The notes under the pieces: generated by a model | The model's database searches: none | Seen by the model: only the letters and a program-made list of their open reading frames with translations | What the model was told of the DNA's origin: nothing | Part shown: positions 1-7,582 of the stretch, one piece after another | Layout: every line of letters begins with the position of its first letter | How positions within the stretch are numbered: position 1 is the first letter of the stretch | DNA from: Methanobacteriota archaeon | GTDB taxonomy: Archaea > Methanobacteriota > Methanobacteria > Methanobacteriales > Methanobacteriaceae | Length of the DNA: 12,303 bases | NCBI GenBank assembly: GCA_023436175.1 | Contig: JAEZKE010000114.1 | Coordinates: forward strand, 1 to 12,303 | Direction of reading: 5' to 3' | Program-made: the position numbers and the translations under genes

Positions 1-1349
1 TATCAACCAAAAAATGCGAAGGCATCGGAGAATGTATCAAAGAATGCCCCACAGGTGCCATTAGATTAATAGATGGTAAGGCATTCAGCTGTATCACATG
101 TGGTGCTTGTGAAGAAGCATGCCCCAATAGAGCTATTTTTAAAAATAGATATGGAGGTTACGTTGTTGATAGGGCAAAGTGTAACGCATGCGGAGTCTGC
201 GAGCTAACCTGTCCTGTAAGCAGCATATCCATTGAAGGCGACCTGGTAAAAGGGATATGCTCCAGATGCGGAATATGTGCAGATACATGCCCAATTAATG
301 CCCGTGTTGATGCATATGATGTAATAGAAGATAGACAGATTAAGTTCCTTGAATCTTTAAATCTTACAAACCCTCCGCAGATAAGGGTTAAAAAAGAAGA
401 GGGAAAAGTAAGCAGAGTTAACGTAATCACAGACCCGCAAAAATGTACCTTCTGCGGTAGATGTGAATATTATTGTCCAACTGACGCTATTATAGTTAAT
501 AATGACCTTGAAGGCGTGTGCCAGGAATGCAGAATATGTGAAGATGTATGCCCAGCAGGTGCCATATCAGACGGGACAATTGATGAAACAAAATGCACAC
601 TCTGCCTTAAATGTGTTAAAGAATGTCCAAATAATGCAATATCCATTGAAGACTTTAAGATTAAAAGAAATACTGAATCCAAAGAAGCAAAAGGGTGCAT
701 TATTTCATGTTTAAATTGTGGTTTATGCACTGAAGCTTGTACACATGGTGCACTGCAGATGATAAATGGTAAAATACGTTATGACCCTTCACTTTGTGAA
801 GAATGCGATACCATGGAATGTTTAGATGCTTGTCCAGTAGGAACATTAAGGGAATCAGATGAAAAGGAACGTCCTATTAAAGGATACTGTGTTTCATGCG
901 GCAGATGCGTTAAAGCATGTGATGTAAATGAAGCAAGGGGCTTCAAAACAGTCACATGGAAAGGCGATGTATCTGAAGATTGTATATCTTGCGGCATATG
1001 TTCTGAAATATGCCCAAAAGACGCAATTACTCTTAAAAGGGGAAGTATAGAAGTAGATCTTGAAAAATGTGTATTATGCGAGAAATGTGCAATTCACTGT
1101 CCTCAGGATGCAATTCCACAAACAACAATGAGAAAAAAATCTATAAAAGATGGTTTTGTATTTGTAGAAAATAAGTTATGTATGAACTGTAAACTTTGTA
1201 TTAAAACCTGCCCAGAAGAGGCAATTTCGGAAGATGAAATGGGCAGAATTACAGTAGACGATTCAAAATGCATATACTGTGGTGCATGTAGCAATGTGTG
1301 TCCTGCAAGAGCCATACTATTTGAAAGAGAATTCGAGGTAGCAAAATGA
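1..1349 (+). CDS. ehbK: Energy-converting hydrogenase B polyferredoxin EhbK (5' end outside window)
   Basis: The reading frame is open from base 3 to the TGA at 1347-1349 (448 residues visible); the true start lies upstream. The visible protein is almost entirely tandem [4Fe-4S] motifs. I count 14 four-cysteine groups. Most are C-x2-C-x2-C-x3-CP, such as CITCGACEEACP near the start and CIYCGACSNVCP at the end. The first is a C-x5-C-x3-CP type (CEGIGECIKECP), one has a 4-residue central gap (CEECDTMECLDACP), and two lack the final Pro (CLNCGLCTEACT, CVSCGRCVKACD). Such a protein would act as an electron wire between the hydrogenase and ferredoxin partners at the inner membrane face. Position directly before ehbL and the hydrogenase subunits identifies it as EhbK. 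Its stop overlaps the next start by 4 bases (ATGA), implying translational coupling. A GTG at 516 is internal and not a start. Confidence 0.93.
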   Translation, partial: STKKCEGIGECIKECPTGAIRLIDGKAFSCITCGACEEACPNRAIFKNRYGGYVVDRAKCNACGVCELTCPVSSISIEGDLVKGICSRCGICADTCPINARVDAYDVIEDRQIKFLESLNLTNPPQIRVKKEEGKVSRVNVITDPQKCTFCGRCEYYCPTDAIIVNNDLEGVCQECRICEDVCPAGAISDGTIDETKCTLCLKCVKECPNNAISIEDFKIKRNTESKEAKGCIISCLNCGLCTEACTHGALQMINGKIRYDPSLCEECDTMECLDACPVGTLRESDEKERPIKGYCVSCGRCVKACDVNEARGFKTVTWKGDVSEDCISCGICSEICPKDAITLKRGSIEVDLEKCVLCEKCAIHCPQDAIPQTTMRKKSIKDGFVFVENKLCMNCKLCIKTCPEEAISEDEMGRITVDDSKCIYCGACSNVCPARAILFEREFEVAK

Positions 1350-1843
1350 AAAACTTAGGCATCATATTCTTAGAGGGAATATACAGCAATATAAAAAGGA
1401 TTCTTTTCGCATCAGATCGAGTAACTGATATGGAACTTCGAAATAAAATCCTGAATGGAGAGATTGTGCCCACAGATAAAGTTGCTGAAGTGTCCTGTAT
1501 CGGATGTTCTGGATGTAAAAATGTATGCCCAACAGGTGCAATAGAAATGGTAAAACTTGAAAAACCTGTTGAATTAATGGACGGCATCATTAAAGAAGAA
1601 CAACCAGTGTTAGATAGTTTAAAATGCGTACATTGTTATCATTGTCATGATTTTTGCCCGCTTTATGCATTATTTGGCGAAGCAGGCACTATACACCCAA
1701 ATGATGTTGGAGATGTAAATCCAGATATAAAAGAACTGCTTGAAAAACCAGTTAAAATATCTGAAGACAAAATAGCTTATATTTCCAAATTTCTCTCTGA
1801 CAATGCAGTAATAAGAAAAAGAGAAGATCAAAATTCAAAGTAA
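1346..1843 (+). CDS. ehbL: Two-cluster ferredoxin subunit EhbL
   Basis: This 165-residue protein has two [4Fe-4S] motifs: C51-x2-C54-x2-C57-x3-C61-Pro (CIGCSGCKNVCP) and C94-x2-C97-x2-C100-x3-C104-Pro (CVHCYHCHDFCP). The 30-residue gap between them and the ~60-residue C-terminal tail distinguish it from a bacterial-type 2[4Fe-4S] ferredoxin and resemble the NuoI/TYKY-like subunits of membrane-bound hydrogenases. It probably passes electrons between the small subunit and the polyferredoxin. The ATG at 1346 overlaps the ehbK stop, and only 10 bases separate its stop from the ehbM ATG, so it is translated as part of the operon. The N-terminal ~25 residues are mildly hydrophobic but do not form an obvious membrane segment. 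Confidence 0.92.
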   Translation: MKNLGIIFLEGIYSNIKRILFASDRVTDMELRNKILNGEIVPTDKVAEVSCIGCSGCKNVCPTGAIEMVKLEKPVELMDGIIKEEQPVLDSLKCVHCYHCHDFCPLYALFGEAGTIHPNDVGDVNPDIKELLEKPVKISEDKIAYISKFLSDNAVIRKREDQNSK

Positions 1844-1853
1844 ATAAAGAGGG

Positions 1854-2306
1854 ATGAATTTGAGTTTAAAATCATATTCAAGAGCAAGAGCCGTACATGT
1901 GATGCTTGTATATACTGGAGGATGTAATGGCTGCGATATAGAAATAGTAAACTGTATACTTTCACCAAAATACGATGCAGAACAGTACAAAGTATTTTTA
2001 ACATGGAATCCACGGGAGGCCGATGTGCTTGTAGTTACAGGACCGGTCACCAAACATGTGGAAGCACCTTTAAAAGCAATTTATGAATCAATTCCAGAAC
2101 CTAAAGCTGTTGTTGCAGCAGGAGCATGTGCAACAATGGGCGGAGTTTACAAGAACATCCATGGAGACATTCCCTCTGAAGAAATAGCAGGGCCAGTTGA
2201 TGAAATCATACCAGTAGATGCTAAAATCCCAGGATGCGCTGTAAGGCCAGAAGATGTTTTATCAGGAGTAGTATCAGCTTTACCTTTATTATTAAACGCG
2301 AAATAA
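1854..2306 (+). CDS. ehbM: [NiFe] hydrogenase small subunit EhbM
   Basis: This 150-residue NuoB/PSST-like small subunit should hold the proximal [4Fe-4S] cluster next to the NiFe site. The four expected ligands are visible: C24 and C27 in GGCNGCDIE, C92 in GACATMGG and C128 in PGCAVRPED. The length fits group 4 (energy-converting) small subunits, which lack the extra cluster domain of soluble enzymes. Start choice is uncertain: ATG 1854 abuts the purine-rich AGAGGG (1848-1853) with no spacing, whereas TTG 1860, two codons in, would sit 6 bases after it and give a 148-residue protein. It lies between ehbL (10-base gap) and ehbN (62-base gap), the usual ehb order. Confidence 0.93.
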   Translation: MNLSLKSYSRARAVHVMLVYTGGCNGCDIEIVNCILSPKYDAEQYKVFLTWNPREADVLVVTGPVTKHVEAPLKAIYESIPEPKAVVAAGACATMGGVYKNIHGDIPSEEIAGPVDEIIPVDAKIPGCAVRPEDVLSGVVSALPLLLNAK

Positions 2307-2310
2307 AAAT

Positions 2311-2328
2311 TATCGAATTACACTTAAT
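2311..2328 (+). repeat. Intercistronic 18-base motif, copy 1 (after ehbM)
   Basis: TATCGAATTACACTTAAT begins 4 bases after the ehbM stop codon. It matches the copy at 3535-3552 at 17 of 18 positions. No hairpin is obvious in it. It could be an mRNA processing or protein-binding site within the polycistronic ehb transcript; that role is inference. Confidence 0.6.
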
Positions 2329-2368
2329 GAATTAAGGAAAAAATAAGCTTATTTAGCAGGGATATATT

Positions 2369-3529
2369 ATGAGTAACAATAACCAGGTTAACAGCAAAGT
2401 AATCGAAACAGAAGTTCCTCTTGGAACAATACACTCTGCAGCATTAGAACCATACAGAGTAAGATTATTTGTTGAAGATGAATTCGTAAGAGATGCCGAG
2501 ATAACGATAGGTGTCAACCACAGGGGAATCGAAAGGATAATGGAAGGGCTGCCTGTTGAAAAGGCAAATGCCCTTACAGAAAAAATATGTGGAATCTGTT
2601 CCCATATCCACATCTGGAACTCATGCCTTGTGGCTGAAAAAGGGCTTGAAATTGATGTTCCTCCAAGAGCAGAATATATAAGGCTCATTATGAGCGAACT
2701 TGAAAGGTTACACAGCCATTTGCTTTATTTAGCCCATGGAAACGAAGTTTTAGGTCATGAAACATTTTCAATGCGGATTTTTTATATAAGAGAAACTGTA
2801 ATGGAACTCCTAAGGATGATTGGAGGTAACCGTGTTCAGTACGGTGTCCCTGTAATTGGAGGAATAAGACCTCGTGCTGATTTAAATGAAATGAGAATAC
2901 AGAAGATCAAAGAAGGCATGGATCTTATCGAAGAAAAAATAACAGAGTTTGCAGACAGGTTCACAAGAGATCCTATGATAATGTCCCGTATAACCGGAGT
3001 TGCTGCGCTCAGCAAAGAAGATGCCCTGAGATTAGCTGCAACCGGACCAACACTACGTTCAACAGGGGTCGAAGTTGATTTAAGAAAAGATATGAAGCAG
3101 TATGATCCATTTGAATTTGATGTAATTACTCAAGACGATGGAGATGTCAAATCCAACCTTTTAGTACGTGTGTTTGAAATCTTTGAAGCTATAAAAATAA
3201 TAAGACAAGCTGTTAAAGACCTTCCAGAAGGAAAAATAACAAATAGAAGCTGGGAAATGCAGGATACAGATATCATAAGAAGTTATATAGAAGCACCAAG
3301 AGGTAAACTCTATCACTCTTACAGATTAGAGGATGGAAGGGTAAGAAATTCCATAATCAGGACACCTTCCATAACAAATATAAATGCAATGGAACATGCA
3401 TGTATCGGAACTCACATAACCGATGCACAATTAGCAATAGTTCAGTGCGATCCATGCTTTACATGCACCGACCGTGCAGTTCAAATAGTGGATCACCCGC
3501 TCAAAAAAAAGGATAATTCAAAATTTTAA
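2369..3529 (+). CDS. ehbN: [NiFe] hydrogenase large subunit EhbN
   Basis: This 386-residue large subunit should carry the NiFe active site that oxidises H2. Both ligand pairs are present: C74 and C77 in EKICGICSH, and C363 and C366 in DPCFTCTDR. Between them the protein reads as a NuoD/49-kDa-like subunit (HRGIERIMEG, ERLHSHLLYLAHG, GGNRVQYG, GGIRPR). Like group 4 hydrogenases it has Arg where classical enzymes have His after the last cysteine pair. About 17 residues follow that Arg, ending in a Lys-rich tail; whether they are proteolytically removed cannot be judged here. The ATG at 2369 follows a modest AGGGAT ribosome-binding site at 2358-2363. It lies in the operon between ehbM and ehbO. 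Confidence 0.95.
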   Translation: MSNNNQVNSKVIETEVPLGTIHSAALEPYRVRLFVEDEFVRDAEITIGVNHRGIERIMEGLPVEKANALTEKICGICSHIHIWNSCLVAEKGLEIDVPPRAEYIRLIMSELERLHSHLLYLAHGNEVLGHETFSMRIFYIRETVMELLRMIGGNRVQYGVPVIGGIRPRADLNEMRIQKIKEGMDLIEEKITEFADRFTRDPMIMSRITGVAALSKEDALRLAATGPTLRSTGVEVDLRKDMKQYDPFEFDVITQDDGDVKSNLLVRVFEIFEAIKIIRQAVKDLPEGKITNRSWEMQDTDIIRSYIEAPRGKLYHSYRLEDGRVRNSIIRTPSITNINAMEHACIGTHITDAQLAIVQCDPCFTCTDRAVQIVDHPLKKKDNSKF

Positions 3530-3534
3530 AACAA

Positions 3535-3552
3535 TATCGAATTACAGTTAAT
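3535..3552 (+). repeat. Intercistronic 18-base motif, copy 2 (after ehbN)
   Basis: TATCGAATTACAGTTAAT begins 5 bases after the ehbN stop codon and differs from the copy after ehbM only by C to G. It precedes the ehbO ribosome-binding site (TAGGAG, 3556-3561). No copy is seen in the ehbO-ehbP spacer. Confidence 0.6.
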
Positions 3553-3570
3553 AAGTAGGAGAAATGGCAA

Positions 3571-4569
3571 ATGGATACATCAATGATTATAAGTTCGGCA
3601 GTTGCAGTGGTTGGAACATTAATTATAGCATTTGCAGTCAGTGTCTGGCTTCCAGGTATTGAAAGAAAGTTCGTTCATGCAAGAATTCAACAGAGAGTAG
3701 GTCCCCCAGTTTCAAGTCCTGGAATCATGGCCCCCATCAAGTTTTTCTTTAAACAGGCCGTAACTCCAAACTCTCCAATGCCTCGACTATACAATGCAAT
3801 CCCTTTGATTAGTTTAATTATAGTAACAGCCATATTATTAATTATAATGCCTCAATTGTACTTTTTAGGAGCATTAGCGAGCATTATAGCAGTGGTTGGA
3901 TTACTTAAAGTTGAAGAAATTACCTACATGTTTATGGGTTCACTTTCCAAATCAATATTATCAGTGAACATGCCATTCCCTGACCGTGTAAAAGGAGCTA
4001 AACACGTCGATACAACACGTTCATTTATTGAAGAATTAAGTACTCTACGTGCATTTAGACTCATAGCTTTTGGGTCATTCCCACTTTACATAGCACTTTT
4101 CGTGCCGGTTGCAATGTCTAAAAGCATATACCTTAGCAATATAATTGCATTCCAGCAGTTACATGGTCCAGTACTTTTTACTGTAGCTGGTGCCATAGGT
4201 GCTGTTGTCTATTTCATTGGTTCCATGATATTACTCAACGAATATCCATTTGCCATAATGAAAACCAAAGCAGACGTTATAGAAGGGCCTATGCTCGAAT
4301 ACATGTCAAAATACAGGGCGTACACTTATATCACAAAAGGTTTATTGATATTTGTACTTGCAAGTTTATTTGCAACCATGTTCTTAGGAATACCACCAAA
4401 CCTGTTTAGTCCTGGAATATTAGTAACAATTGCAACAGCGATAATATTCCCAATTCTAATTGCATCACTAAGTGCATTCTCCCCAGTATTCACATTCAAG
4501 CAGTTCTACCCCGTTGTGGCTGCTACTTCAATCTTAGGAGCATTAGCTATTGCAGCATCTTTCCTATAA
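3571..4569 (+). CDS. ehbO: Membrane subunit EhbO (NuoH-like)
   Basis: This 332-residue integral membrane protein is related to complex I subunit NuoH, the membrane anchor that meets the hydrogenase module and takes part in ion translocation. The NuoH signature follows the first membrane segment: E31-R-K-F with R38, Q40, R42 and G44-P45, continuing into PIKFFFKQ. Hydrophobic stretches suggest about eight membrane segments, including residues ~5-28, several between ~75 and 115 and between ~165 and 225, and at least two near the C terminus. The ATG at 3571 is 9 bases after GGAG at 3558-3561; a closer ATG at 3564 is in a different frame. It sits 41 bases after ehbN and 36 before ehbP. Confidence 0.93.
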   Translation: MDTSMIISSAVAVVGTLIIAFAVSVWLPGIERKFVHARIQQRVGPPVSSPGIMAPIKFFFKQAVTPNSPMPRLYNAIPLISLIIVTAILLIIMPQLYFLGALASIIAVVGLLKVEEITYMFMGSLSKSILSVNMPFPDRVKGAKHVDTTRSFIEELSTLRAFRLIAFGSFPLYIALFVPVAMSKSIYLSNIIAFQQLHGPVLFTVAGAIGAVVYFIGSMILLNEYPFAIMKTKADVIEGPMLEYMSKYRAYTYITKGLLIFVLASLFATMFLGIPPNLFSPGILVTIATAIIFPILIASLSAFSPVFTFKQFYPVVAATSILGALAIAASFL

Positions 4570-4605
4570 AATTAGAATAAAAAATTAGATCATGAGGACA
4601 ATAAT

Positions 4606-4866
4606 ATGAAATTCGTAGTAAGACCTCTCCACATCATAAGTGTTGGGGGATACATCGTTGAAGTCGATTTTCCCTACAGGAATATCATCGTTGTAAACCC
4701 AACTGAAGAGCCTATAAAAATTGATATCCCAGTATTTTCAACAGAGTGGATCGATGAGCACCGAAAATTAGGGCTCGAAATTATCCCTACAAAGGATGAT
4801 GATTCATTTTTAAAGGCATTTAAAAAAGCTAATGCTAAACTGGATATATTAAAAGCCGAAGCTTAA
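4606..4866 (+). CDS. ehbP: Energy-converting hydrogenase B subunit P
   Basis: This 86-residue, probably soluble protein shows no cysteines, membrane segment or known catalytic motif. Short beta-like stretches at residues ~2-30 (FVVRPLHIISVGGYIVEVDF) are followed by a charged C-terminal helix. Length, position directly after the NuoH-like gene and being the last + strand gene of the cluster match EhbP, a small subunit of unknown function found only with Ehb hydrogenases. The ATG follows GAGG at 4594-4597. Transcription should end at the hairpin 29 bases downstream. No further ehb gene follows in this window. Confidence 0.85.
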   Translation: MKFVVRPLHIISVGGYIVEVDFPYRNIIVVNPTEEPIKIDIPVFSTEWIDEHRKLGLEIIPTKDDDSFLKAFKKANAKLDILKAEA

Positions 4867-4894
4867 AATTTATTTGATTTAAAAATTAATTGTT

Positions 4895-4920
4895 AGATTG
4901 ATTAAATACACAATCAATCT
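4895..4920. terminator. Bidirectional terminator hairpin between ehbP and the convergent FMN reductase gene
   Basis: A perfect 9-bp inverted repeat, AGATTGATT (4895-4903) and AATCAATCT (4912-4920), encloses an 8-base loop. A T-rich stretch follows on the + strand (ending ATTTTTAGC) and on the - strand (opposite 4867-4894). The hairpin occupies the 56-base spacer between two convergent stop codons, so it probably ends both transcripts. Confidence 0.7.
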
Positions 4921-4922
4921 TC

Positions 4923-5573
4923 TTACTCATTTTTAGCAAATCTAACTCCCATTTTAAAGGCTTTTTGGCAGTCTTCTGGAAATACCTCTTTTCGCCTTTT
5001 TGCTTTCTTCTTCTCATCAAAACGGTCTGCAAGTACCTTAGAATAGTCCCTGAACTGATATGTATCATAGCCAAAGAGTGATTCTGACTCGCCGAATATC
5101 AATCTAAGATAATTTTCATTGGTATTGAAGTGTGTAGTATATCCATACTCTTCTATCTGCTCTTCAGCAATATTCATAGTGTAAATGAATGCAGAATGGA
5201 TCTTTTTTGGGAAAAGTGACTGTATAGGATCGGTATATGTTAAATAGGGAAATACCAAACGCTCTATAAATGACCTCATTGCCCCTGTAACCGTTCCCAA
5301 ATAAATTGGAGAGCCCAAAATTATTGCATCAACATCCTCAATTCTTTCTAAAATAGGCGTAAGATCATCTTTAACTGCACATTTACCATAACTTTTACTA
5401 CCCTTAGTTTTACACGAAAAACAGCTTTTACACCCTTTAAAATTTAAATCATAAAGGTTAACTAATTCAGTCTCAGCTCCCTGAGACTCAGCCCCTTCAA
5501 GAACACTTTTAAGTAAAGTCGCAGTATTCCATTTCTTTCGTGGACTACCATTAAACGCTATTATCTTCATCAT
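4923..5573 (-). CDS. NAD(P)H-dependent FMN reductase / flavodoxin-like protein
   Basis: This 216-residue protein has a flavodoxin-like fold. The FMN phosphate loop is at residues 8-17 (NGSPRKKWNT), and GSPIYLGTVTGAMRSFIERL (~90-109) is the usual second flavin-contact region. A cysteine group C48-x2-C51-x2-C54-x10-C65 (start GCKSCFSC) resembles the iron-sulfur flavoprotein motif, but the last spacing is longer than the usual 4-7. It may bind a metal cluster or act as a redox thiol group. The C-terminal ~40 residues are Lys/Arg rich. The ATG at 5573 lies 6 bases after GGAG (opposite 5580-5583). It starts 15 bases after the Old Yellow Enzyme homologue ends, so the two are co-transcribed and it may supply that enzyme with electrons. 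Confidence 0.85.
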   Translation of the reverse strand: MMKIIAFNGSPRKKWNTATLLKSVLEGAESQGAETELVNLYDLNFKGCKSCFSCKTKGSKSYGKCAVKDDLTPILERIEDVDAIILGSPIYLGTVTGAMRSFIERLVFPYLTYTDPIQSLFPKKIHSAFIYTMNIAEEQIEEYGYTTHFNTNENYLRLIFGESESLFGYDTYQFRDYSKVLADRFDEKKKAKRRKEVFPEDCQKAFKMGVRFAKNE

Positions 5574-5588
5574 ATCATTCTCCTTTCG

Positions 5589-6602
5589 TCATTTTTTAGC
5601 TTTTATCTGCCCCGGACATTTGTCTATATTTTCAAACCAATTGCATCGTTTACATCTCAAACAAGGATTATATGTTGGATCTATTAACGATTCAGCCATA
5701 AAGTTTTCATCAGCTAGAAAAGGTCTACCGTAGGCCACAAAATCGCACAGATCATTTTCAAGCAGATGATCTCCCCTGCTTATTGTTCGTATATCGTTAA
5801 CAGCAATAACCGGAATGTTTACATGATTTTTGACCTGGCAGCCGGTATAAACAATTTCATTGTAAGGAAAATTCTCAGGTATTTCAAGCTTCCTATCCCC
5901 TGGAATTCCCGATGAAATATGTAACATATCCAGCCCTATGTTCTCCATCGCTTGAGCAGTTTTTATATCCAGATCAAGATTATCGTTCCAGCCCATCCTA
6001 TAAGATATGATAAAATCATCACCGGAGAAATCTTTTATACCCTCCACAATCTCATTCAATAAAAATAATCTTCCATTTAAATCTATACCATATTCATCTT
6101 CACGTTTATTAGATTGTGGTGATGCCATCATGTTTAAGAAAAATGTATGTGCTCCGTGCATTTCAATTCCATCAAGCCCTGCCTTTTTACATATTTTGGC
6201 ACCATTGATAAACTCATCTCGTATCTTAGCAAGATCTTTTTTGGACAATTCATTGACATCCCTTGATTTGGCGTCATAATAGCTAAATCCCGGATAAGCA
6301 AGCTGGGCAAAAAACCTTGTGCCATTTTGGTGGCATGCTTCTTTAATTTTACTTAAATATTCTATATGCGAATCAGAATATGCCCCTGCACCGCCACTTA
6401 TCATATTTTCAGAAGATACAGAAAGAGCCTGGCTGATCATAAGTCCGATACCAGTGTCTGCCCTTTTTAAGTAGTGATCTACCAATTTGGGTTCCATTAC
6501 ACCATTTTCAGAGGTCAACCCAAATATTACCATAGGAGCCATTACGACTCTATTTTTGAAATCCACATTTTTTACTTTAATTGGGCTCACACTGTTTGTC
6601 AT
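5589..6602 (-). CDS. Old Yellow Enzyme-family NADH:flavin oxidoreductase, single-barrel form
   Basis: This is an FMN TIM-barrel ene-reductase-like protein of 337 residues. The N terminus (SPIKVKNVDFKNRVVMAPM), the HGAH substrate-anion site, SPQSNKREDEYG and YGRPFLADENF are family signatures. It lacks the C-terminal FAD/NAD domain of 2,4-dienoyl-CoA reductase but keeps a C-terminal cysteine group C-x2-C-x2-C-x8-CP (CLRCKRC...KCP), probably a [4Fe-4S] site. The usual family spacing is wider (C-x2-C-x3-C-x11-C). The Tyr expected two residues after the second His of HGAH, the proton donor in classical members, is Phe here (HGAHTF). ATG 6602 is preferred to the in-frame TTG at 6623, because GGAG (opposite 6614-6617) lies between them, 11 bases before the ATG. 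It precedes the FMN reductase gene by 15 bases. Confidence 0.88.
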   Translation of the reverse strand: MTNSVSPIKVKNVDFKNRVVMAPMVIFGLTSENGVMEPKLVDHYLKRADTGIGLMISQALSVSSENMISGGAGAYSDSHIEYLSKIKEACHQNGTRFFAQLAYPGFSYYDAKSRDVNELSKKDLAKIRDEFINGAKICKKAGLDGIEMHGAHTFFLNMMASPQSNKREDEYGIDLNGRLFLLNEIVEGIKDFSGDDFIISYRMGWNDNLDLDIKTAQAMENIGLDMLHISSGIPGDRKLEIPENFPYNEIVYTGCQVKNHVNIPVIAVNDIRTISRGDHLLENDLCDFVAYGRPFLADENFMAESLIDPTYNPCLRCKRCNWFENIDKCPGQIKAKK

Positions 6603-6645
6603 ATTATCATATTCTCCAGGCAAATTTCATTTTCATATTAATTTT

Positions 6646-6678
6646 CGCATCAGTAATGCGGCCATATCAAGTAGATAT
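6646..6678. other. Two small inverted repeats between EFR1 and OYE genes
   Basis: The 94-base spacer holds two 5-bp inverted repeats with 5-base loops: CGCAT/ATGCG (6646-6660, loop CAGTA) and ATATC/GATAT (6664-6678, loop AAGTA). The loops share AGTA. They could be weak transcript hairpins or operator half-sites between EFR1 and the downstream OYE gene. The stems are short enough that chance is possible. Confidence 0.3.
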
Positions 6679-6696
6679 CCAGTAAATAGTTTCTTA

Positions 6697-7467
6697 TTAG
6701 ACAACACTAAATTCTACATTTGGATTTATATAACGCCCTCGTTTTTTTGTGGAATTACCATATTGAATTGCTTGTGCAGGACATCTGTTAATACATGCAC
6801 TGCAGTGACTGCATTTATCATTAATCCATTCTGGTTTTCCAGATGAAAGTTGTATTGTCTTAGAAGGGCATATTTCTTCACATAAGCCACAACTGGTACA
6901 GGCATTAGTAGCATAAAATTTTTTAGTCTTACGGTAAATTCCATATATTCTATATGCAAGCGGAGTCAATATAGAAAGACCGCGATTGAAGACAAAATCC
7001 CCTTTTTTATCAGATTCCAAAAGCTCAACTATTTTTTCTATTTGCTTTTCTGCACTGTCAAGAGTTATGTTCTGTTTTTCATTATCGGGTATATCATACA
7101 TTATAACATAATTACTTGGCATTTCAACTGAAAAAGCACTATTTAGGTCAAGATCATTCTGTTTAAGTAGATTTGCCAGCATTTTATCTGCACTTCCAAT
7201 GGATCCGCCGCATGTGATAACAGTATAAATAAAAGTATCTGTATTGCTTTCTATTGCTAGCTTGTCCATAAATTCAGCCACAATAGTAGGCAATCCATAA
7301 AAATAAACTGGAAACACTATCCCTACCTTTTCACCCTCAGATATCTTATATTTAAAGTGTTTTTCATTTAATGCACCAGCCATATCAATAAGTTCCCCTT
7401 CATCAGCTTCATGCAGCTTTTGGGCAACGTACAGTGAATTTCCAGTGCCAGAAAAATAAAAAATCAT
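6697..7467 (-). CDS. EFR1-type flavodoxin-ferredoxin fusion protein
   Basis: This 256-residue protein joins an N-terminal flavodoxin-like domain to two C-terminal [4Fe-4S] motifs. The flavin phosphate loop is at residues ~4-13 (YFSGTGNSLY); FPVYFYGLP (~51-59) and TCGGSIG (~84-90) are further flavin contacts. The clusters are CTSCGLCEEICP (190-201) and CSHCSACINRCP (219-230). The layout matches the EFR1 family of cytosolic electron-transfer proteins, which can link ferredoxin pools to flavoenzymes. The ATG follows GGAGG (opposite 7475-7479) with 7-base spacing. It is the first gene of a probable three-gene unit with the OYE homologue and the FMN reductase. The upstream region carries inverted repeats and a tandem repeat. 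Confidence 0.9.
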   Translation of the reverse strand: MIFYFSGTGNSLYVAQKLHEADEGELIDMAGALNEKHFKYKISEGEKVGIVFPVYFYGLPTIVAEFMDKLAIESNTDTFIYTVITCGGSIGSADKMLANLLKQNDLDLNSAFSVEMPSNYVIMYDIPDNEKQNITLDSAEKQIEKIVELLESDKKGDFVFNRGLSILTPLAYRIYGIYRKTKKFYATNACTSCGLCEEICPSKTIQLSSGKPEWINDKCSHCSACINRCPAQAIQYGNSTKKRGRYINPNVEFSVV

Positions 7468-7501
7468 AGAATTTCCTCCATATCTATATTCCTTCTTTAA
7501 A

Positions 7502-7534
7502 TCATTTAATCAATTTAAATGAAATTAGTTTCAT
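7502..7534 (-). promoter_or_regulatory. Overlapping inverted repeats upstream of EFR1, possible operator
   Basis: TCATTTAA (7502-7509) and TTAAATGA (7515-7522) form an 8-bp inverted repeat with a 5-base gap. ATGAAA (7519-7524) and TTTCAT (7529-7534) form a second, overlapping 6-4-6 one. They lie 35-67 bases before the EFR1 start, where an archaeal regulator could bind. The surroundings are very AT rich, so chance palindromes are a real alternative. Confidence 0.35.
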
Positions 7535-7582
7535 ATCATATTGTTATAATTTATGATTTTTATGAGCATAAATAAATTTATT

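Noticed and set aside
158..1590. Several - strand ORFs opposite ehbK and ehbL
   Set aside because: They mirror the repeated cysteine codons of the polyferredoxin, have no ribosome-binding sites and resemble no protein family.
6007..6846. + strand ORFs opposite the OYE and EFR1 genes
   Set aside because: They overlap strongly supported - strand genes, lack start signals and encode no recognisable domain.
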